Assembly (NCBI GenBank): GCA_030427385.1
Contig: JAUHWR010000001.1
Location: 1,178,001-1,242,000 of the forward strand
Direction: 5' to 3'
Length of the DNA: 64,000 nt
Source of the DNA: Alphaproteobacteria bacterium
GTDB taxonomy: Bacteria > Pseudomonadota > Alphaproteobacteria > Micavibrionales > Micavibrionaceae
Below are positions 20,503 to 29,168 of this stretch, in pieces; the first letter of the stretch is position 1; the number at the start of each line of letters is the position of its first letter. The translations under genes and the position numbers were made by a program. The notes under the pieces are model-generated. The model did not search any database, had not been told where the DNA came from, and saw nothing but the letters and a program-made list of their open reading frames with translations.

Positions 20503-20817
20503 TTAAACTGTGCGGTTTTTTATCCACGCCAAATAGGGCTTATAGCCTCCGTCAACCTTCCAATAGCAAATCGGTGGACAATCATAGGAATGCTTTAATA
20601 ATAACACACGCTCAATCTCTTTATAATTTTTTTCTTCCGTTTTTAGTATCATGGAGGTTTCAGGCTCGGAAACAAATTTTCCTTCCCATTCATATATGGC
20701 ATGATGCTGCGGCATAATATTTGCGCACGAAATTAAATTGGCCGCCAGAAGAAATTCCGCAATATCTTTTGCTTCCGCGTGATCTTTGGTATTCACATGT
20801 ATAAAAATTGCAACCAT
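20503..20817 (-). CDS. cutA: Divalent-cation tolerance protein CutA
   Basis: A 104-aa protein of the CutA1 family (trimeric, ferredoxin-like fold). Signatures include IAEFLLAANLISCANIMP, AIYEWEGKFVSEPET and MILKTEE, followed by HSYDCPPICYW in place of the usual HPYE-x-P. Its ATG begins at the base after the stop of the upstream aminopeptidase gene, so translation is probably coupled. The biochemical role of CutA is unsettled; copper tolerance was the original assignment. Confidence 0.9.
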   Translation of the reverse strand: MVAIFIHVNTKDHAEAKDIAEFLLAANLISCANIMPQHHAIYEWEGKFVSEPETSMILKTEEKNYKEIERVLLLKHSYDCPPICYWKVDGGYKPYLAWIKNRTV

Positions 20818-21795
20818 TTATGCTCTCCAGCCATTCAATGTTTTTATAAAAGTGTCCCTTATCAAAGGGTCCGCCATTGTATGTCCCGCGCCCAATACAA
20901 TATTCAAATCCGCATGGGGACAATATCGTTTTAATTCATAAGCATTATCAACCGGACAAATCCAATCACATTCCCCATGTATGATATCAATCGGCAAATT
21001 TTGCAAAAGATTTATTTTCTGAAGTATGTCGGCCTTGTAGTCATGCTTTAGAAAAAAATTTACGGTAAAGTGAAAAAATAACTTTGTCAGAGCGAGGCTT
21101 TTTCTTGGATTTCTTTTGATTGATTGAATCGCCTTTCGATTCGGTGCGGCATAAGCGATCGAGGTATCCCATATATCAAAGCGCATGGCTGCCTCTATTT
21201 GTGTATCTTCATCACCATATTGAAATATATCGTAATACATTTGAGTCAGATTATGGCGCGCATTTTCGGGAATAAAGGCGGCATAGGCATATTGTTCAAA
21301 ATATTCCGGCTGAACGCTAGCTGCGCCATTTTCTTCAATAATGTGCTTTGCACCGCGCCCATCACCAAAGAAAATACCCCTTAAGACAAGACGTCTGACG
21401 TATTGTGGATATTTCAACGTATAAAGCATCGCCAGACAAGATCCCCATGACCCGCCCGCCAGAGCAAAGGACGGCAGCTTTAAATATTGACGAAGCGCCT
21501 CAATATCTTCTACCAAACTTTCTGGTGAATTATGATCCGTGCTTGCATAGGGCAGGCTGCGCCCCGCGCCCCTTTGATCAAACAAGATAATTTTAAAATA
21601 GTCCGGATCAAAAAAACGATGTTCCTGACCTGAGCATCCTGCGCCCGGACCACCATGCAGGTAAATCACCGGATAGCCATTTTCTGCGCCGGAAACTTCA
21701 TAATAAAGATGATGATGATCGCCGACATCCAAATGCCCGCAATCGATATGAGTCGGTTTTGGATATAATAATTTAGACACCGAATAAGTCATCAT
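20818..21795 (-). CDS. pip: Prolyl iminopeptidase
   Basis: Cytoplasmic serine peptidase (family S33) that removes N-terminal proline. The 325-aa alpha/beta-hydrolase shows HGGPGAGCS (oxyanion region), FDQRGAGRS, the nucleophile in [10 protein letters not shown], the catalytic Asp in GECDWICPV and the catalytic His in GAGHTMADP. The chosen start overlaps the end of ruvB by 23 bases. In many alphaproteobacteria ybgC-tolQRAB follows ruvB; here pip and cutA occupy that place. Confidence 0.95.
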   Translation of the reverse strand: MMTYSVSKLLYPKPTHIDCGHLDVGDHHHLYYEVSGAENGYPVIYLHGGPGAGCSGQEHRFFDPDYFKIILFDQRGAGRSLPYASTDHNSPESLVEDIEALRQYLKLPSFALAGGSWGSCLAMLYTLKYPQYVRRLVLRGIFFGDGRGAKHIIEENGAASVQPEYFEQYAYAAFIPENARHNLTQMYYDIFQYGDEDTQIEAAMRFDIWDTSIAYAAPNRKAIQSIKRNPRKSLALTKLFFHFTVNFFLKHDYKADILQKINLLQNLPIDIIHGECDWICPVDNAYELKRYCPHADLNIVLGAGHTMADPLIRDTFIKTLNGWRA

Positions 21796-22822
21796 CTTGT
21801 TGAGAGACGGATTTGGGCGCCGCCAGCCCCAAATGCTTAAATGCTTTATGGGTCAATAAGCGCCCGCGGGGTGTGCGCTGAACGAAGCCCTGCTGCATCA
21901 AATATGGTTCAATGACATCTTCAATAACGTCTCTTTGCTCAGAAAGGACCGCGGCAAGTGTATCAACCCCGACGGGGCCACCGCCGTAATTTTCGATGAT
22001 GACCGATAAATAACGTCGATCCATTCCATCCAGACCGGATGCATCAACGTCTAAACGTTGTAATGCCTGATCCGCAAGTGATGCATCGATGATTTTGGCT
22101 TTTAAGACATCCGAGAAATCGCGCACGCGCCTGGTAAGACGCCCAGCGATTCGCGGCGTGCCGCGTGAACGTGTGGCAATTTCCAATGCCCCTGAATCGT
22201 CCATTATCATATCCAATAATTTTGCCGTACGGCTGACAATTTTTTGCAAATCCTGCGGCTCATAAAACTCAAGGCGCATGGGAATGCCAAAACGATCACG
22301 CAGAGGGCCAGTCAATAGGCCACTACGCGTTGTTGCCCCCACAAGTGTAAATGGCGGTAAATCAATTTGGATAGAGCGGGCCGCGGGACCTTCACCGATC
22401 ATAATATCCAACTTCCCATCTTCCATGGCGGGATAAAGAATTTCTTCAACTGCAGGATTTAAGCGATGTATTTCATCAATGAATAAAACGTCATGCGGTT
22501 GTAGATTGGTCAAAATTGCCGCCAGATCCCCCGCACGGGCAATTACAGGGCCGGATGTAGAGCGGAAGCCAACACCGAGTTCCTTTGCGACAATTTGCGC
22601 CAGAGTTGTTTTGCCAAGCCCCGGAGGGCCAAAGAAAAGCACGTGATCCATCGCATCCGCGCGCGCCTTTGCCGCCTCAATAAAAATTCTCAGATTTTCT
22701 TTAAGCTTTTGTTGTCCAATAAAGTCCGTTAATTGCAACGGCCGCAAAGCTTTCTCAAGTGGCTGGTCTTCACCTGAAAGCTGGGCATCCAGTTCAGAAT
22801 TTTTTAATACAGGATCACTCAC
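21773..22822 (-). CDS. ruvB: Holliday junction helicase motor RuvB
   Basis: Hexameric AAA+ motor that drives branch migration with RuvA. The 349-aa protein has Walker [12 protein letters not shown], Walker [11 protein letters not shown], sensor 1 GATTRSGLL and the C-terminal winged helix with [12 protein letters not shown]. It overlaps ruvA by 8 bases within ruvC-ruvA-ruvB. No LexA box was recognised directly in front of this operon. Confidence 0.98.
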   Translation of the reverse strand: MSDPVLKNSELDAQLSGEDQPLEKALRPLQLTDFIGQQKLKENLRIFIEAAKARADAMDHVLFFGPPGLGKTTLAQIVAKELGVGFRSTSGPVIARAGDLAAILTNLQPHDVLFIDEIHRLNPAVEEILYPAMEDGKLDIMIGEGPAARSIQIDLPPFTLVGATTRSGLLTGPLRDRFGIPMRLEFYEPQDLQKIVSRTAKLLDMIMDDSGALEIATRSRGTPRIAGRLTRRVRDFSDVLKAKIIDASLADQALQRLDVDASGLDGMDRRYLSVIIENYGGGPVGVDTLAAVLSEQRDVIEDVIEPYLMQQGFVQRTPRGRLLTHKAFKHLGLAAPKSVSQQDDDLFGV

Positions 22823-23441
22823 TTGATAGCTCCTTTAGAGAGGATTTAATCAGATCCTGTAAATTGATATTATCATTTGCTTTTGATTTTGCCTGCATCA
22901 CAGCGTTATAAGCTTCTCCGCGTCCATAACCAAGCCCTATCAATGCCTGAACAGCGTCTTGATCATGATCGCTTACGCTACTTTTGTTTACTGGCGTATT
23001 CCCCGTACCAGATTGTGTAGTTTTTGGGACAAAATCCAAAGCACCGACTTTATTTTTCAATTCCAGTAGAATACGGCTGGCGATTTTTGGACCAACACCA
23101 TCGGCGCGCGTAATCACGGCCTTATCCTGTGCGGCGATGGCCAAGGATAACTCCTGCGGGGATGCAATTGATAAAATTGATAATCCCGCCTTAACGCCAA
23201 CGCCTTGAACTGTTGTAAGTAAGCGAAACCAACGCTGTTCTTCTGCGTTTTGAAAACCATAGAGGTGAATGTGATCCTCGCGCACATGCGTATCAATCAG
23301 AAAGCTAGCTGTATCACCCTCCTGCCCAACTTGGGACAGGGTGCGCGTGCTAGCAAAAATAAGATACCCGACACCACCGACATCCAAAATAAGATATCCC
23401 TGATGAAATGAGTCAATAATGCCTGATAATTTTCCGATCAT
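22815..23441 (-). CDS. ruvA: Holliday junction DNA-binding protein RuvA
   Basis: Tetrameric junction-recognition partner of RuvB. The 208-aa protein has an N-terminal OB-fold (about 1-63, [11 protein letters not shown]), central helix-hairpin-helix motifs around [13 protein letters not shown] and [13 protein letters not shown], and a C-terminal RuvB-contacting domain (about 155-208, [16 protein letters not shown]) joined by a Ser/Thr/Asn-rich linker. It overlaps ruvC by 4 bases (ATGA) and ruvB by 8. Confidence 0.98.
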   Translation of the reverse strand: MIGKLSGIIDSFHQGYLILDVGGVGYLIFASTRTLSQVGQEGDTASFLIDTHVREDHIHLYGFQNAEEQRWFRLLTTVQGVGVKAGLSILSIASPQELSLAIAAQDKAVITRADGVGPKIASRILLELKNKVGALDFVPKTTQSGTGNTPVNKSSVSDHDQDAVQALIGLGYGRGEAYNAVMQAKSKANDNINLQDLIKSSLKELSSE

Positions 23442-23920
23442 GTCTGTCTATAATGAGCATGTGTAATGGCAATAGCAAGCGCATCCGCTTCATCTTCACT
23501 TATTTCTCCACAAGTTGGTAGCAACACTTTAATCATCATGCCCATTTGATCTTTTGTTGCGTGCCCTTGTCCGACGATGGATTTTTTGATTTTGTTTGGC
23601 GCATATTCGCCGACCTTCAGATTATATTGCGCTAAAGTCAATATAAGGGCGCCGCGTGCCATTCCCAGTTTTAAAGATGTCGTCGGATTTTGGTTTACAA
23701 AAGTATCTTCAATGGCGGCGCATTGCGGATCATACTGGGTCAAAACCTGCTTCACACCCTCAGAAAGAACTTGAAGACGATCTGACATCTCATTGTTATT
23801 TTTAGGTTTTATCAATCCGCAAGCAACAAATTTTAGGGATGACCCAGAGATTTCAATCACCCCCCATCCTGTTTTAGTCAATCCGGGATCTATGCCAATT
23901 ATTCTAACATTATTACTCAT
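23438..23920 (-). CDS. ruvC: Holliday junction resolvase RuvC
   Basis: RNase H-fold endonuclease that cuts Holliday junctions. The acidic catalytic residues are visible in IIGIDPGLTKTGWG, AIEDTFVNQNP and EDEADALAIAITHAH. I chose the ATG at 23920, giving [13 protein letters not shown] (160 aa); the frame stays open 20 codons further upstream into the preceding gene. It overlaps the LprI-like gene by 8 bases and ruvA by 4. Confidence 0.97.
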   Translation of the reverse strand: MSNNVRIIGIDPGLTKTGWGVIEISGSSLKFVACGLIKPKNNNEMSDRLQVLSEGVKQVLTQYDPQCAAIEDTFVNQNPTTSLKLGMARGALILTLAQYNLKVGEYAPNKIKKSIVGQGHATKDQMGMMIKVLLPTCGEISEDEADALAIAITHAHYRQT

Positions 23921-24353
23921 AATAGGTTTTACTATAAATTCTGACAGATCCTGTACAAACATCCCCCTCCTCGAGGCCATCTAACCAAAGTCGTAATTCA
24001 GCTATTCTTTCATCTATTAGCTTTTGTAAAAGATTCGCGTGGCAAACGGGAAATATGCTACCGTAATGCCATAATGAGTCCTGTGATTTAAAAGGATATC
24101 TTGCCTCAAGATGTGCATTTTTATAATTTTCCCATGCTTCTTGAGATAGCTTTAATTTTTCCAGAAATATCTCATCATGCTGATAAATATTCAGAATCTC
24201 ATTAAAGATATCTTCTAGATCTTGCTTAGATTTTTGGACATCACTTTTAGCAGTGTCTCTCATCTCTTCATATGCTTGTGCGTATATTGGCTGTGAAAAT
24301 GAAAACAGCAAAATAGTTAAATAAAAAAATTTCACCAGCATAATTTCATTCAT
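23913..24353 (-). CDS. LprI-like (DUF1311) secreted protein
   Basis: A 146-aa exported protein. A signal peptide (about residues 1-26, ending SQPIYAQA) precedes a helical domain with [35 protein letters not shown] and the paired pattern [20 protein letters not shown], which matches the DUF1311/lysozyme-inhibitor LprI family. Only some members have been tested as lysozyme inhibitors. It sits between yebC and ruvC with 8-base overlaps on both sides, so it is translated within the yebC-ruvCAB operon, where no such gene is normally found. Confidence 0.8.
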   Translation of the reverse strand: MNEIMLVKFFYLTILLFSFSQPIYAQAYEEMRDTAKSDVQKSKQDLEDIFNEILNIYQHDEIFLEKLKLSQEAWENYKNAHLEARYPFKSQDSLWHYGSIFPVCHANLLQKLIDERIAELRLWLDGLEEGDVCTGSVRIYSKTYYE

Positions 24354-25104
24354 TATCCGCCAATAATTTCTCCATCACCTCATCACTTGCGTCCATATTC
24401 GTGGTCACGCTCTGCACGTCATCATTATCTTCCAATGCATCCACCAGTTTCAGGACGCTTTGTGCTTTATCCATATCAACATCCACCATTAAATTAGGCT
24501 TCCAAATTAGCCCTGCGCGCTCCGCATCATCGTATTTTTTTTCCAATGCGTCACGAACAGATGCAAAATCTGTATCTGCCGTATAAATAATATGCCCGCT
24601 TTCGTCACTTTCGACATTTTCAGCGCCTGCCTCAACGGCGGCTTCAAACATTTGATCTGCGCTAGCCTTATCTGCGGGATAAAAAATCTCTCCAACCCGA
24701 TCAAACATAAAACCCACCGATCCGGTTTCACCTAAATTACCGCCATTTTTTGAAAAAATCGTACGCATATCAGTTGCGGCCCGATTACGATTATCACTTA
24801 AAACCTCAACGATAACGGCAACACCACCGCTGGCATATCCTTCATAGCGAATTTCTTCATAATCATCACCTTCCCCGGCCCCGACGCCTTTTTGAATGGC
24901 GGTTTCGATATTATTTTTGGGCATGGATTGCCCCTTGGCATTTTGAATTGCCAAACGCAGACGCGGATTCATGTTCGGATCCGCCCCGCCCATTTTTGCG
25001 GCGACCGTGATTTCCTTACTTAATTTAGAAAAAATCTGTCCTCTTTTTTTATCCTGCGCGCCTTTTCTGTGTTGTATATTTGCCCATTTCGAATGTCCGG
25101 CCAT
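24346..25104 (-). CDS. yebC: YebC/PmpR family protein (TACO1 homologue)
   Basis: A 252-aa cytoplasmic protein starting [18 protein letters not shown], with [18 protein letters not shown] and [14 protein letters not shown], diagnostic of the family. Members were described as transcriptional regulators; recent work on this family links it to ribosomes and translation of difficult motifs such as polyproline. It is the first gene of the yebC-lprI-like-ruvCAB run and overlaps the next gene by 8 bases. The 89-base gap upstream separates it from a divergent response regulator. Confidence 0.96.
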   Translation of the reverse strand: MAGHSKWANIQHRKGAQDKKRGQIFSKLSKEITVAAKMGGADPNMNPRLRLAIQNAKGQSMPKNNIETAIQKGVGAGEGDDYEEIRYEGYASGGVAVIVEVLSDNRNRAATDMRTIFSKNGGNLGETGSVGFMFDRVGEIFYPADKASADQMFEAAVEAGAENVESDESGHIIYTADTDFASVRDALEKKYDDAERAGLIWKPNLMVDVDMDKAQSVLKLVDALEDNDDVQSVTTNMDASDEVMEKLLADNE

Positions 25105-25193
25105 AAAGTTTTCCTAAATTTTTCTTGTTAAAAGTTCATTAATGTTAATAAATGAAAGTATTACATTTATAAAATAATATTTTTAGTTTTACC

Positions 25194-25811
25194 ATGGGAT
25201 ATAACTTTCACAAGGCATCTGTTTTAATCGTTGAAGACAACGTGCCTATGATTGAATTAATTAAATCAGTGGTCGAAACATTTGGTTTTCAAGATATTTA
25301 TACAGCTCACGATGGTAATGAAGGGTTTGAAACATTTTGTAGACATAGCCCTGATCTAGTCATTTCCGATTGGATGATGAAGCCTACAAACGGAATTGAA
25401 ATGGCTTATAAAATTCGCCAAGATAGTAAATCTCCGAATAAATTTGTGCCGATCATTCTGTTAACCGGATTTAGTCAAAAACAACGTGTAATTGAAGCAA
25501 GGGATACCGGCATTACTGAATTTATCGTCAAGCCATTTAAAGCCAGTGATTTATATAAACGCATTGAGAATATTGTTGAATCCCCACGCTCATTTATTGA
25601 ATCATCTGACTTCTTCGGCCCGGATAGACGCAGAACGAAACGTGATGACTTTAGAGGACCGTTTAAACGAGAACAGGATGAGGTCAAAAAAACAGCCACT
25701 TTAAAAAAAGAAGACGCTGCGTATAAAAAACTTATAAAAAAAGATAGTGATTTAGAGAAAAAAAAAGATCCCCTAACCATTGAATTTATAGAAACAGATA
25801 AAGATGACTGA
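25194..25811 (+). CDS. Single-domain response regulator with charged tail
   Basis: A CheY-like receiver fills residues about 8-128: acidic pocket VEDN, phospho-acceptor Asp59 in VISDWMM, Thr in ILLTGF and Lys in FIVKPF. The tail from about 129 has a conserved-looking FFGPDRRRTKRDDFRGPF, then a Lys/Asp/Glu-rich, presumably disordered stretch of about 60 residues. There is no DNA-binding output domain, so it probably signals by protein contact. It overlaps the next gene by 8 bases, suggesting that product is its functional partner. No kinase gene is adjacent. Confidence 0.9.
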   Translation: MGYNFHKASVLIVEDNVPMIELIKSVVETFGFQDIYTAHDGNEGFETFCRHSPDLVISDWMMKPTNGIEMAYKIRQDSKSPNKFVPIILLTGFSQKQRVIEARDTGITEFIVKPFKASDLYKRIENIVESPRSFIESSDFFGPDRRRTKRDDFRGPFKREQDEVKKTATLKKEDAAYKKLIKKDSDLEKKKDPLTIEFIETDKDD

Positions 25812-26304
25812 AGAAAACAGCAAAGCTAGATTTTATAAGCCCCCGAATATTTTAAAAGAAAAAATCGGATCCGGCGGGCTTGCAAAAAACATTTTAGAAA
25901 AAGCACAACAGCTTTTAGATGAGAATAATATTGATTTTGAGCCAATTGCGATGACATATATGGATGCTTTACATCGTGGCCTAGACCGCGCCTATGCCCC
26001 CACAAGTAAAGCCACGAACCATGAATTAATGGGCGGTCTAATCAATCCAATTATGCAACTTAAGGCCAATGGCGGCATGTTTGATTATCCCTTAGTTTCA
26101 AAGATTTCTGACAAAATGGTTGATCTGATTGAAACGGCACAAAGCCCGGATGAAGATTTACAGGAAATCATCCAAGCTTATCATGCAACAATCAGCGCCA
26201 TATTACATGGAAAATTAAAGGGTGAAGGCGGCGTTAAGGGGGATAACCTCTATTTTGCAATCTGTGATGCGTGTGACCGTTATCACAAACGTCATAAAAA
26301 ATAA
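25804..26304 (+). CDS. Helical protein coupled to a CheY-like regulator
   Basis: I do not recognise a named family. The 166-aa product starts with FYKPPNILKEKIGSGGLAKNILEKAQQ, is predicted to be almost wholly helical, has no signal peptide or membrane segment, and ends in a basic DACDRYHKRHKK. The 8-base overlap with the preceding response regulator implies stoichiometric expression. By analogy with CheY/CheZ pairs it could be a phosphatase or an output partner, but no CheZ motif is evident. It converges on ymdB with no gap between the two stop codons. Confidence 0.75.
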   Translation: MTEENSKARFYKPPNILKEKIGSGGLAKNILEKAQQLLDENNIDFEPIAMTYMDALHRGLDRAYAPTSKATNHELMGGLINPIMQLKANGGMFDYPLVSKISDKMVDLIETAQSPDEDLQEIIQAYHATISAILHGKLKGEGGVKGDNLYFAICDACDRYHKRHKK

Positions 26305-27105
26305 TTATGCCCCTAGCATACCACCTAGTGTAAAGCTTTCTATAGATTTTGCTAAGCCTGTACCGTCATGAATGGAAATAAAAGCGCCGCATACGCTTGC
26401 CTCCCCGCTGGCGGGGACTGGTTTTTCACCGGGCATCTTACGCAAAAAACCAAAAATCGAAATATCTTTCCGCCGACCAATCACACTATTATAATCGCCG
26501 CTCATACCTGCATCTGTCTGATACGCTGTGCCATGCTCCAGAATATGAGCATCCGCAGTGGGGATATGTGTATGAGTACCAACCATTGCCGAAATTCGTC
26601 CATCAAAATAATGACCAAAAGCCATTTTTTCAGATGTTGCCTCCCCATGAAAATCCACAAAAATGGCATCAATATTTTGCCCTAATGTCATATTCTTAAT
26701 TTCTGCATCTACACGGCGAAACGGGCATTCGATTGGCTCCATGAAAGTTCGTGCCATCGCGCTTATAATTAAAATATTTTTTCCGTTACGTGTTGTGAAC
26801 TTAATGCTTCCCCTTCCCGGTGTACCTTCAGGCAGATTAAGCGGACGCAGTAAATTTTTTTCATGATTAATATGAGAAATAATCTCACGCTGATCCCATG
26901 AATGATCACCCAGCGTAATGACATCCACGCCGGCCTTATAAAGCTCATCACATATTTTTTTTGTAATACCGTGACCATGCGCTGCATTTTCACCATTCAC
27001 AATAATACAGTCAGGATCATGTTTTTCTTTTAAGGAAGGCAAGTGTTTTAAGACACCGTCCCTGCCCGAACGTCCATATACATCACCAATAAAAATTATT
27101 TTCAT
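26305..27105 (-). CDS. ymdB: YmdB-family metallophosphoesterase
   Basis: A 266-aa protein of the TIGR00282 family, a calcineurin-like dinuclear-metal phosphodiesterase shown in Bacillus to hydrolyse cyclic nucleotides. Metal ligands are visible in FIGDVYGRSGRD, IVNGENAAHGHGIT, TLGDHSWDQ, VDFHGEATSEK and VGTHTHIPTAD. It is last in the zapA-5FCL-GNAT-ymdB run, overlapping the GNAT gene by 4 bases. The ymdB/5-FCL/zapA neighbourhood is common in alphaproteobacteria. Confidence 0.93.
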   Translation of the reverse strand: MKIIFIGDVYGRSGRDGVLKHLPSLKEKHDPDCIIVNGENAAHGHGITKKICDELYKAGVDVITLGDHSWDQREIISHINHEKNLLRPLNLPEGTPGRGSIKFTTRNGKNILIISAMARTFMEPIECPFRRVDAEIKNMTLGQNIDAIFVDFHGEATSEKMAFGHYFDGRISAMVGTHTHIPTADAHILEHGTAYQTDAGMSGDYNSVIGRRKDISIFGFLRKMPGEKPVPASGEASVCGAFISIHDGTGLAKSIESFTLGGMLGA

Positions 27106-27536
27106 TGCTCTAACCCCATCCAGAAACAGGTATAATCATGACCTTCATGCATTCCCAATTCTCTATATCTTTGTTTTAATTGTGCCTCATTTGCATCTGT
27201 ATAAACCAATACTTGATGATGCCCACGACTTAAGAGAACCTCTTTCGCTTTATTATATAAAGCGAGTGCAATCTCTTTTTCTTGCTCCGTTTTAATCACG
27301 GCAAAACGGAATAACCATGCGACGCGCTCATCCTCTATCAGGGAAACAGTCCCCACAATATGTCCGTCTATTTCTGCCATCAATACAGCGTGCGGATGTC
27401 GAGACGTGATATTTTGTAATCGTTTAAGAGAATCCCGATCTTCATCAAACTGACCACCATAAAGATGGCCTTGTTTATATAATGCTTTGAGTTCAGAGTA
27501 ATCTGCATCTTCAAAAGGCCTGATAATTATGCTCAT
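27102..27536 (-). CDS. GNAT-family N-acetyltransferase
   Basis: A 144-aa single-domain acetyltransferase. The fold is indicated by an N-terminal IIIRPFEDADYSELKALY, central strands HAVLMAEIDGHIVGTVSLIED and LFRFAVIKTEQEKEIALALY (acetyl-CoA binding helix region), and a C-terminal MHEGHDYTCFWMGL. The substrate cannot be inferred. Four-base overlaps link it to the 5-FCL gene upstream and ymdB downstream, so it is an internal gene of that operon. Confidence 0.85.
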   Translation of the reverse strand: MSIIIRPFEDADYSELKALYKQGHLYGGQFDEDRDSLKRLQNITSRHPHAVLMAEIDGHIVGTVSLIEDERVAWLFRFAVIKTEQEKEIALALYNKAKEVLLSRGHHQVLVYTDANEAQLKQRYRELGMHEGHDYTCFWMGLEQ

Positions 27537-28108
27537 GAAGAAAAGCTATAAACCTTTTCAGGTGTAATCACAAGATCAAGTGGCTGATCATGTGGTTCAG
27601 CGGGGAGCGGGAATAGCACCATCTGTTCTGCAAATGCAACCCCAACAGCGGTGATGTCCTTTGTCTTTCTTAAGGCGGTAAGTGTCGCATCATAATGCCC
27701 CGCACCGTATCCAAGACGGTGTCCACGACGATCAAAGGCGATTAGGGGAACAATGACAATATCCGGCTCAAGCCATTCTGTATAATCGTTAATAACAGGC
27801 TCTTGAACCTTAAATGCACCTTCTTGAAGCGGGTCATCTTTTGTCCATTTTGCAAATTTTAAAATACGATCTTCTTTGGAGGTAATAGGTAGGCAACATT
27901 GATATCCATGCTCCAAAAGCTCCTCCAAAATAAGTTGCGTTGAAAACTCATCTCGCTTTGGCCAATAAAGAGCAATAATTTGGTCTTTTTGCGGCGCGCA
28001 TGTTTCAAAAAATAACGCGCAGGCTTTTTCCGCTGAATCCATATCAGGACGTAATGTCTGCCTGAAACGTTTCGCCTGATCACGGATATCTTGTTTATTA
28101 AGGGTCAT
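27533..28108 (-). CDS. 5-formyltetrahydrofolate cyclo-ligase
   Basis: Converts 5-formyl-THF to 5,10-methenyl-THF with ATP in one-carbon metabolism. The 191-aa protein has the basic N-terminal helix KQDIRDQAKRFRQTL, ALYWPKRDEF, DIVIVPLIAFDRRGHRLGYGAGHYD (the conserved GYGxGxYD) and VAFAEQMV. The 6S RNA gene lies directly upstream, the arrangement that gave the ssrS-ygfA name in E. coli. Confidence 0.95.
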   Translation of the reverse strand: MTLNKQDIRDQAKRFRQTLRPDMDSAEKACALFFETCAPQKDQIIALYWPKRDEFSTQLILEELLEHGYQCCLPITSKEDRILKFAKWTKDDPLQEGAFKVQEPVINDYTEWLEPDIVIVPLIAFDRRGHRLGYGAGHYDATLTALRKTKDITAVGVAFAEQMVLFPLPAEPHDQPLDLVITPEKVYSFSS

Positions 28109-28138
28109 GGTGAAATATATTTAAATTTTAGAATAATA

Positions 28139-28305
28139 ATAGCCGCGTGCGCCGTGGGTTATATAGATCCGCATATGGCCCGGATAACCAGGTGGGCACC
28201 ATATGCCTAAGTCTCCGAACGAATCAGCAAACCAAGGCAGCGACAGTTCCCTATGCGAAAAGCATCGGCCAAAGGGATTCTGAAACCACACGCACGCCGC
28301 AGCCA
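28139..28305 (-). ncRNA. ssrS: 6S RNA
   Basis: The 214-nt gap between zapA and 5-FCL holds a structured transcript on the minus strand. Its ends pair strongly: GCGTGCGT near the 5' end with GCGCACGC near the 3' end, extended by GTGGTT with AACCCAC through one bulge. The intervening sequence can form further stems around a large central region containing GGGAACTGTCGCTGCC, as expected of the open-promoter mimic. Location between zapA and 5-FCL is the conserved site of ssrS. Product about 167 nt; ends are estimates. 6S RNA sequesters sigma-70 RNA polymerase in stationary phase. Confidence 0.85.
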
Positions 28306-28322
28306 AAATAGATATGGGCGCT

Positions 28323-28718
28323 TTAAGCAGCCTTTGCAAGTTTATTCGACAGAGAATTAATACGCTCGGTCACTTCCAAAACCATTTCCGTGACTTGTTC
28401 AACATCTTCGTTGCTTAGCGCGCCCTCTATAGGGACTTCTTTGATAACTTCTTTAATTTGAACTTCGTTATTACTATTTGGCTCGGTTAATTGTTCTTCT
28501 AAGCGTCTGTTATAATCTTGCAAATCGGCAATTTCATCGGCAAGGATAATTGATGTTAAAACCATATTTTGAACTTCATTTGATCCCGCCCCGGATGCCA
28601 TTAATGCTTTTAACCGCTCATTAACGTAACTCCCAAGCTCTTTTACGCGCTCTTCTTGTCCTTCATCACAGGCAATGCCATAAGATTTATTATTAATAGT
28701 GACATGAACTTCAGACAT
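28323..28718 (-). CDS. zapA: Cell division protein ZapA
   Basis: Promotes FtsZ bundling at the division site. The 131-aa protein has the short N-terminal alpha/beta head (VHVTINNKSYGIACDEGQEE), the helix VKELGSYVNERLKAL, and a long coiled coil from about residue 45 containing SIILADEIADLQDYNRRLEEQL. It shares a TAATG junction with the 80-aa gene upstream and precedes 6S RNA. Confidence 0.93.
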   Translation of the reverse strand: MSEVHVTINNKSYGIACDEGQEERVKELGSYVNERLKALMASGAGSNEVQNMVLTSIILADEIADLQDYNRRLEEQLTEPNSNNEVQIKEVIKEVPIEGALSNEDVEQVTEMVLEVTERINSLSNKLAKAA

Positions 28719-28960
28719 TAAACATTCTCCCCGACTAATTTCTCCATTCTATGAATGGTGCGATCCAATACCGCCGCCATAGCCTTGTTTTTTTCCTGAT
28801 TTTTGTCCGAATGATCCTGTGACAAAGAAAATAAATCATTTTGACCAGCTATTGATTTGGAGGGTGTTTTTCGTGAATTTTGGTTCAGAACAAAGCTTTT
28901 CTCAAAGTTTTCAACTGATTGCGCCAAACCTCTAAGAGCGTTTTCTAATTTTTCCGACAT
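28718..28960 (-). CDS. Small ZapA-linked helical protein, 80 aa
   Basis: I do not recognise a confirmed family; it resembles the short DUF4164-type coiled-coil proteins often found in front of zapA in alphaproteobacteria. Two helices (about residues 1-23 and 56-78, the latter with VLDRTIHRMEKLV) flank a Ser/Gln/Asp-rich linker. The stop and the zapA start share a base (TAATG), so production is tied to ZapA and a role in the divisome is a reasonable inference. Confidence 0.75.
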   Translation of the reverse strand: MSEKLENALRGLAQSVENFEKSFVLNQNSRKTPSKSIAGQNDLFSLSQDHSDKNQEKNKAMAAVLDRTIHRMEKLVGENV

Positions 28961-29168
28961 AGTCCCCTCGCGTTAAATGTAAAAACAATAGAGTTGCACG
29001 CTATCAGTCCAAAAGAATATGGGTCAAGAAAAGCTGATAACTTATCCACAATTTCAGAAAAATCTGATAAAGAACTGGAAAAAGTTAAAAAATATAAAAA
29101 AAGCCATTGCCTGCCTAGGGAATGACTCGCTATTGTGCAGGCATAATAATTATAAGGACATCCGAGTT

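Noticed and set aside
25105-25193. LexA box upstream of yebC-ruvCAB
   Set aside because: GAAC-N7-AAGA is present, but the second half-site does not match.
28121-28339. Minus-strand 72-codon frame between zapA and 5-FCL
   Set aside because: It coincides with the 6S RNA gene; the peptide has no family features.
29019-29168. 50-residue N-terminal extension of transketolase
   Set aside because: Lys/Asn-rich, unlike the family, and the ATG at 29169 has a ribosome binding site and gives standard length.
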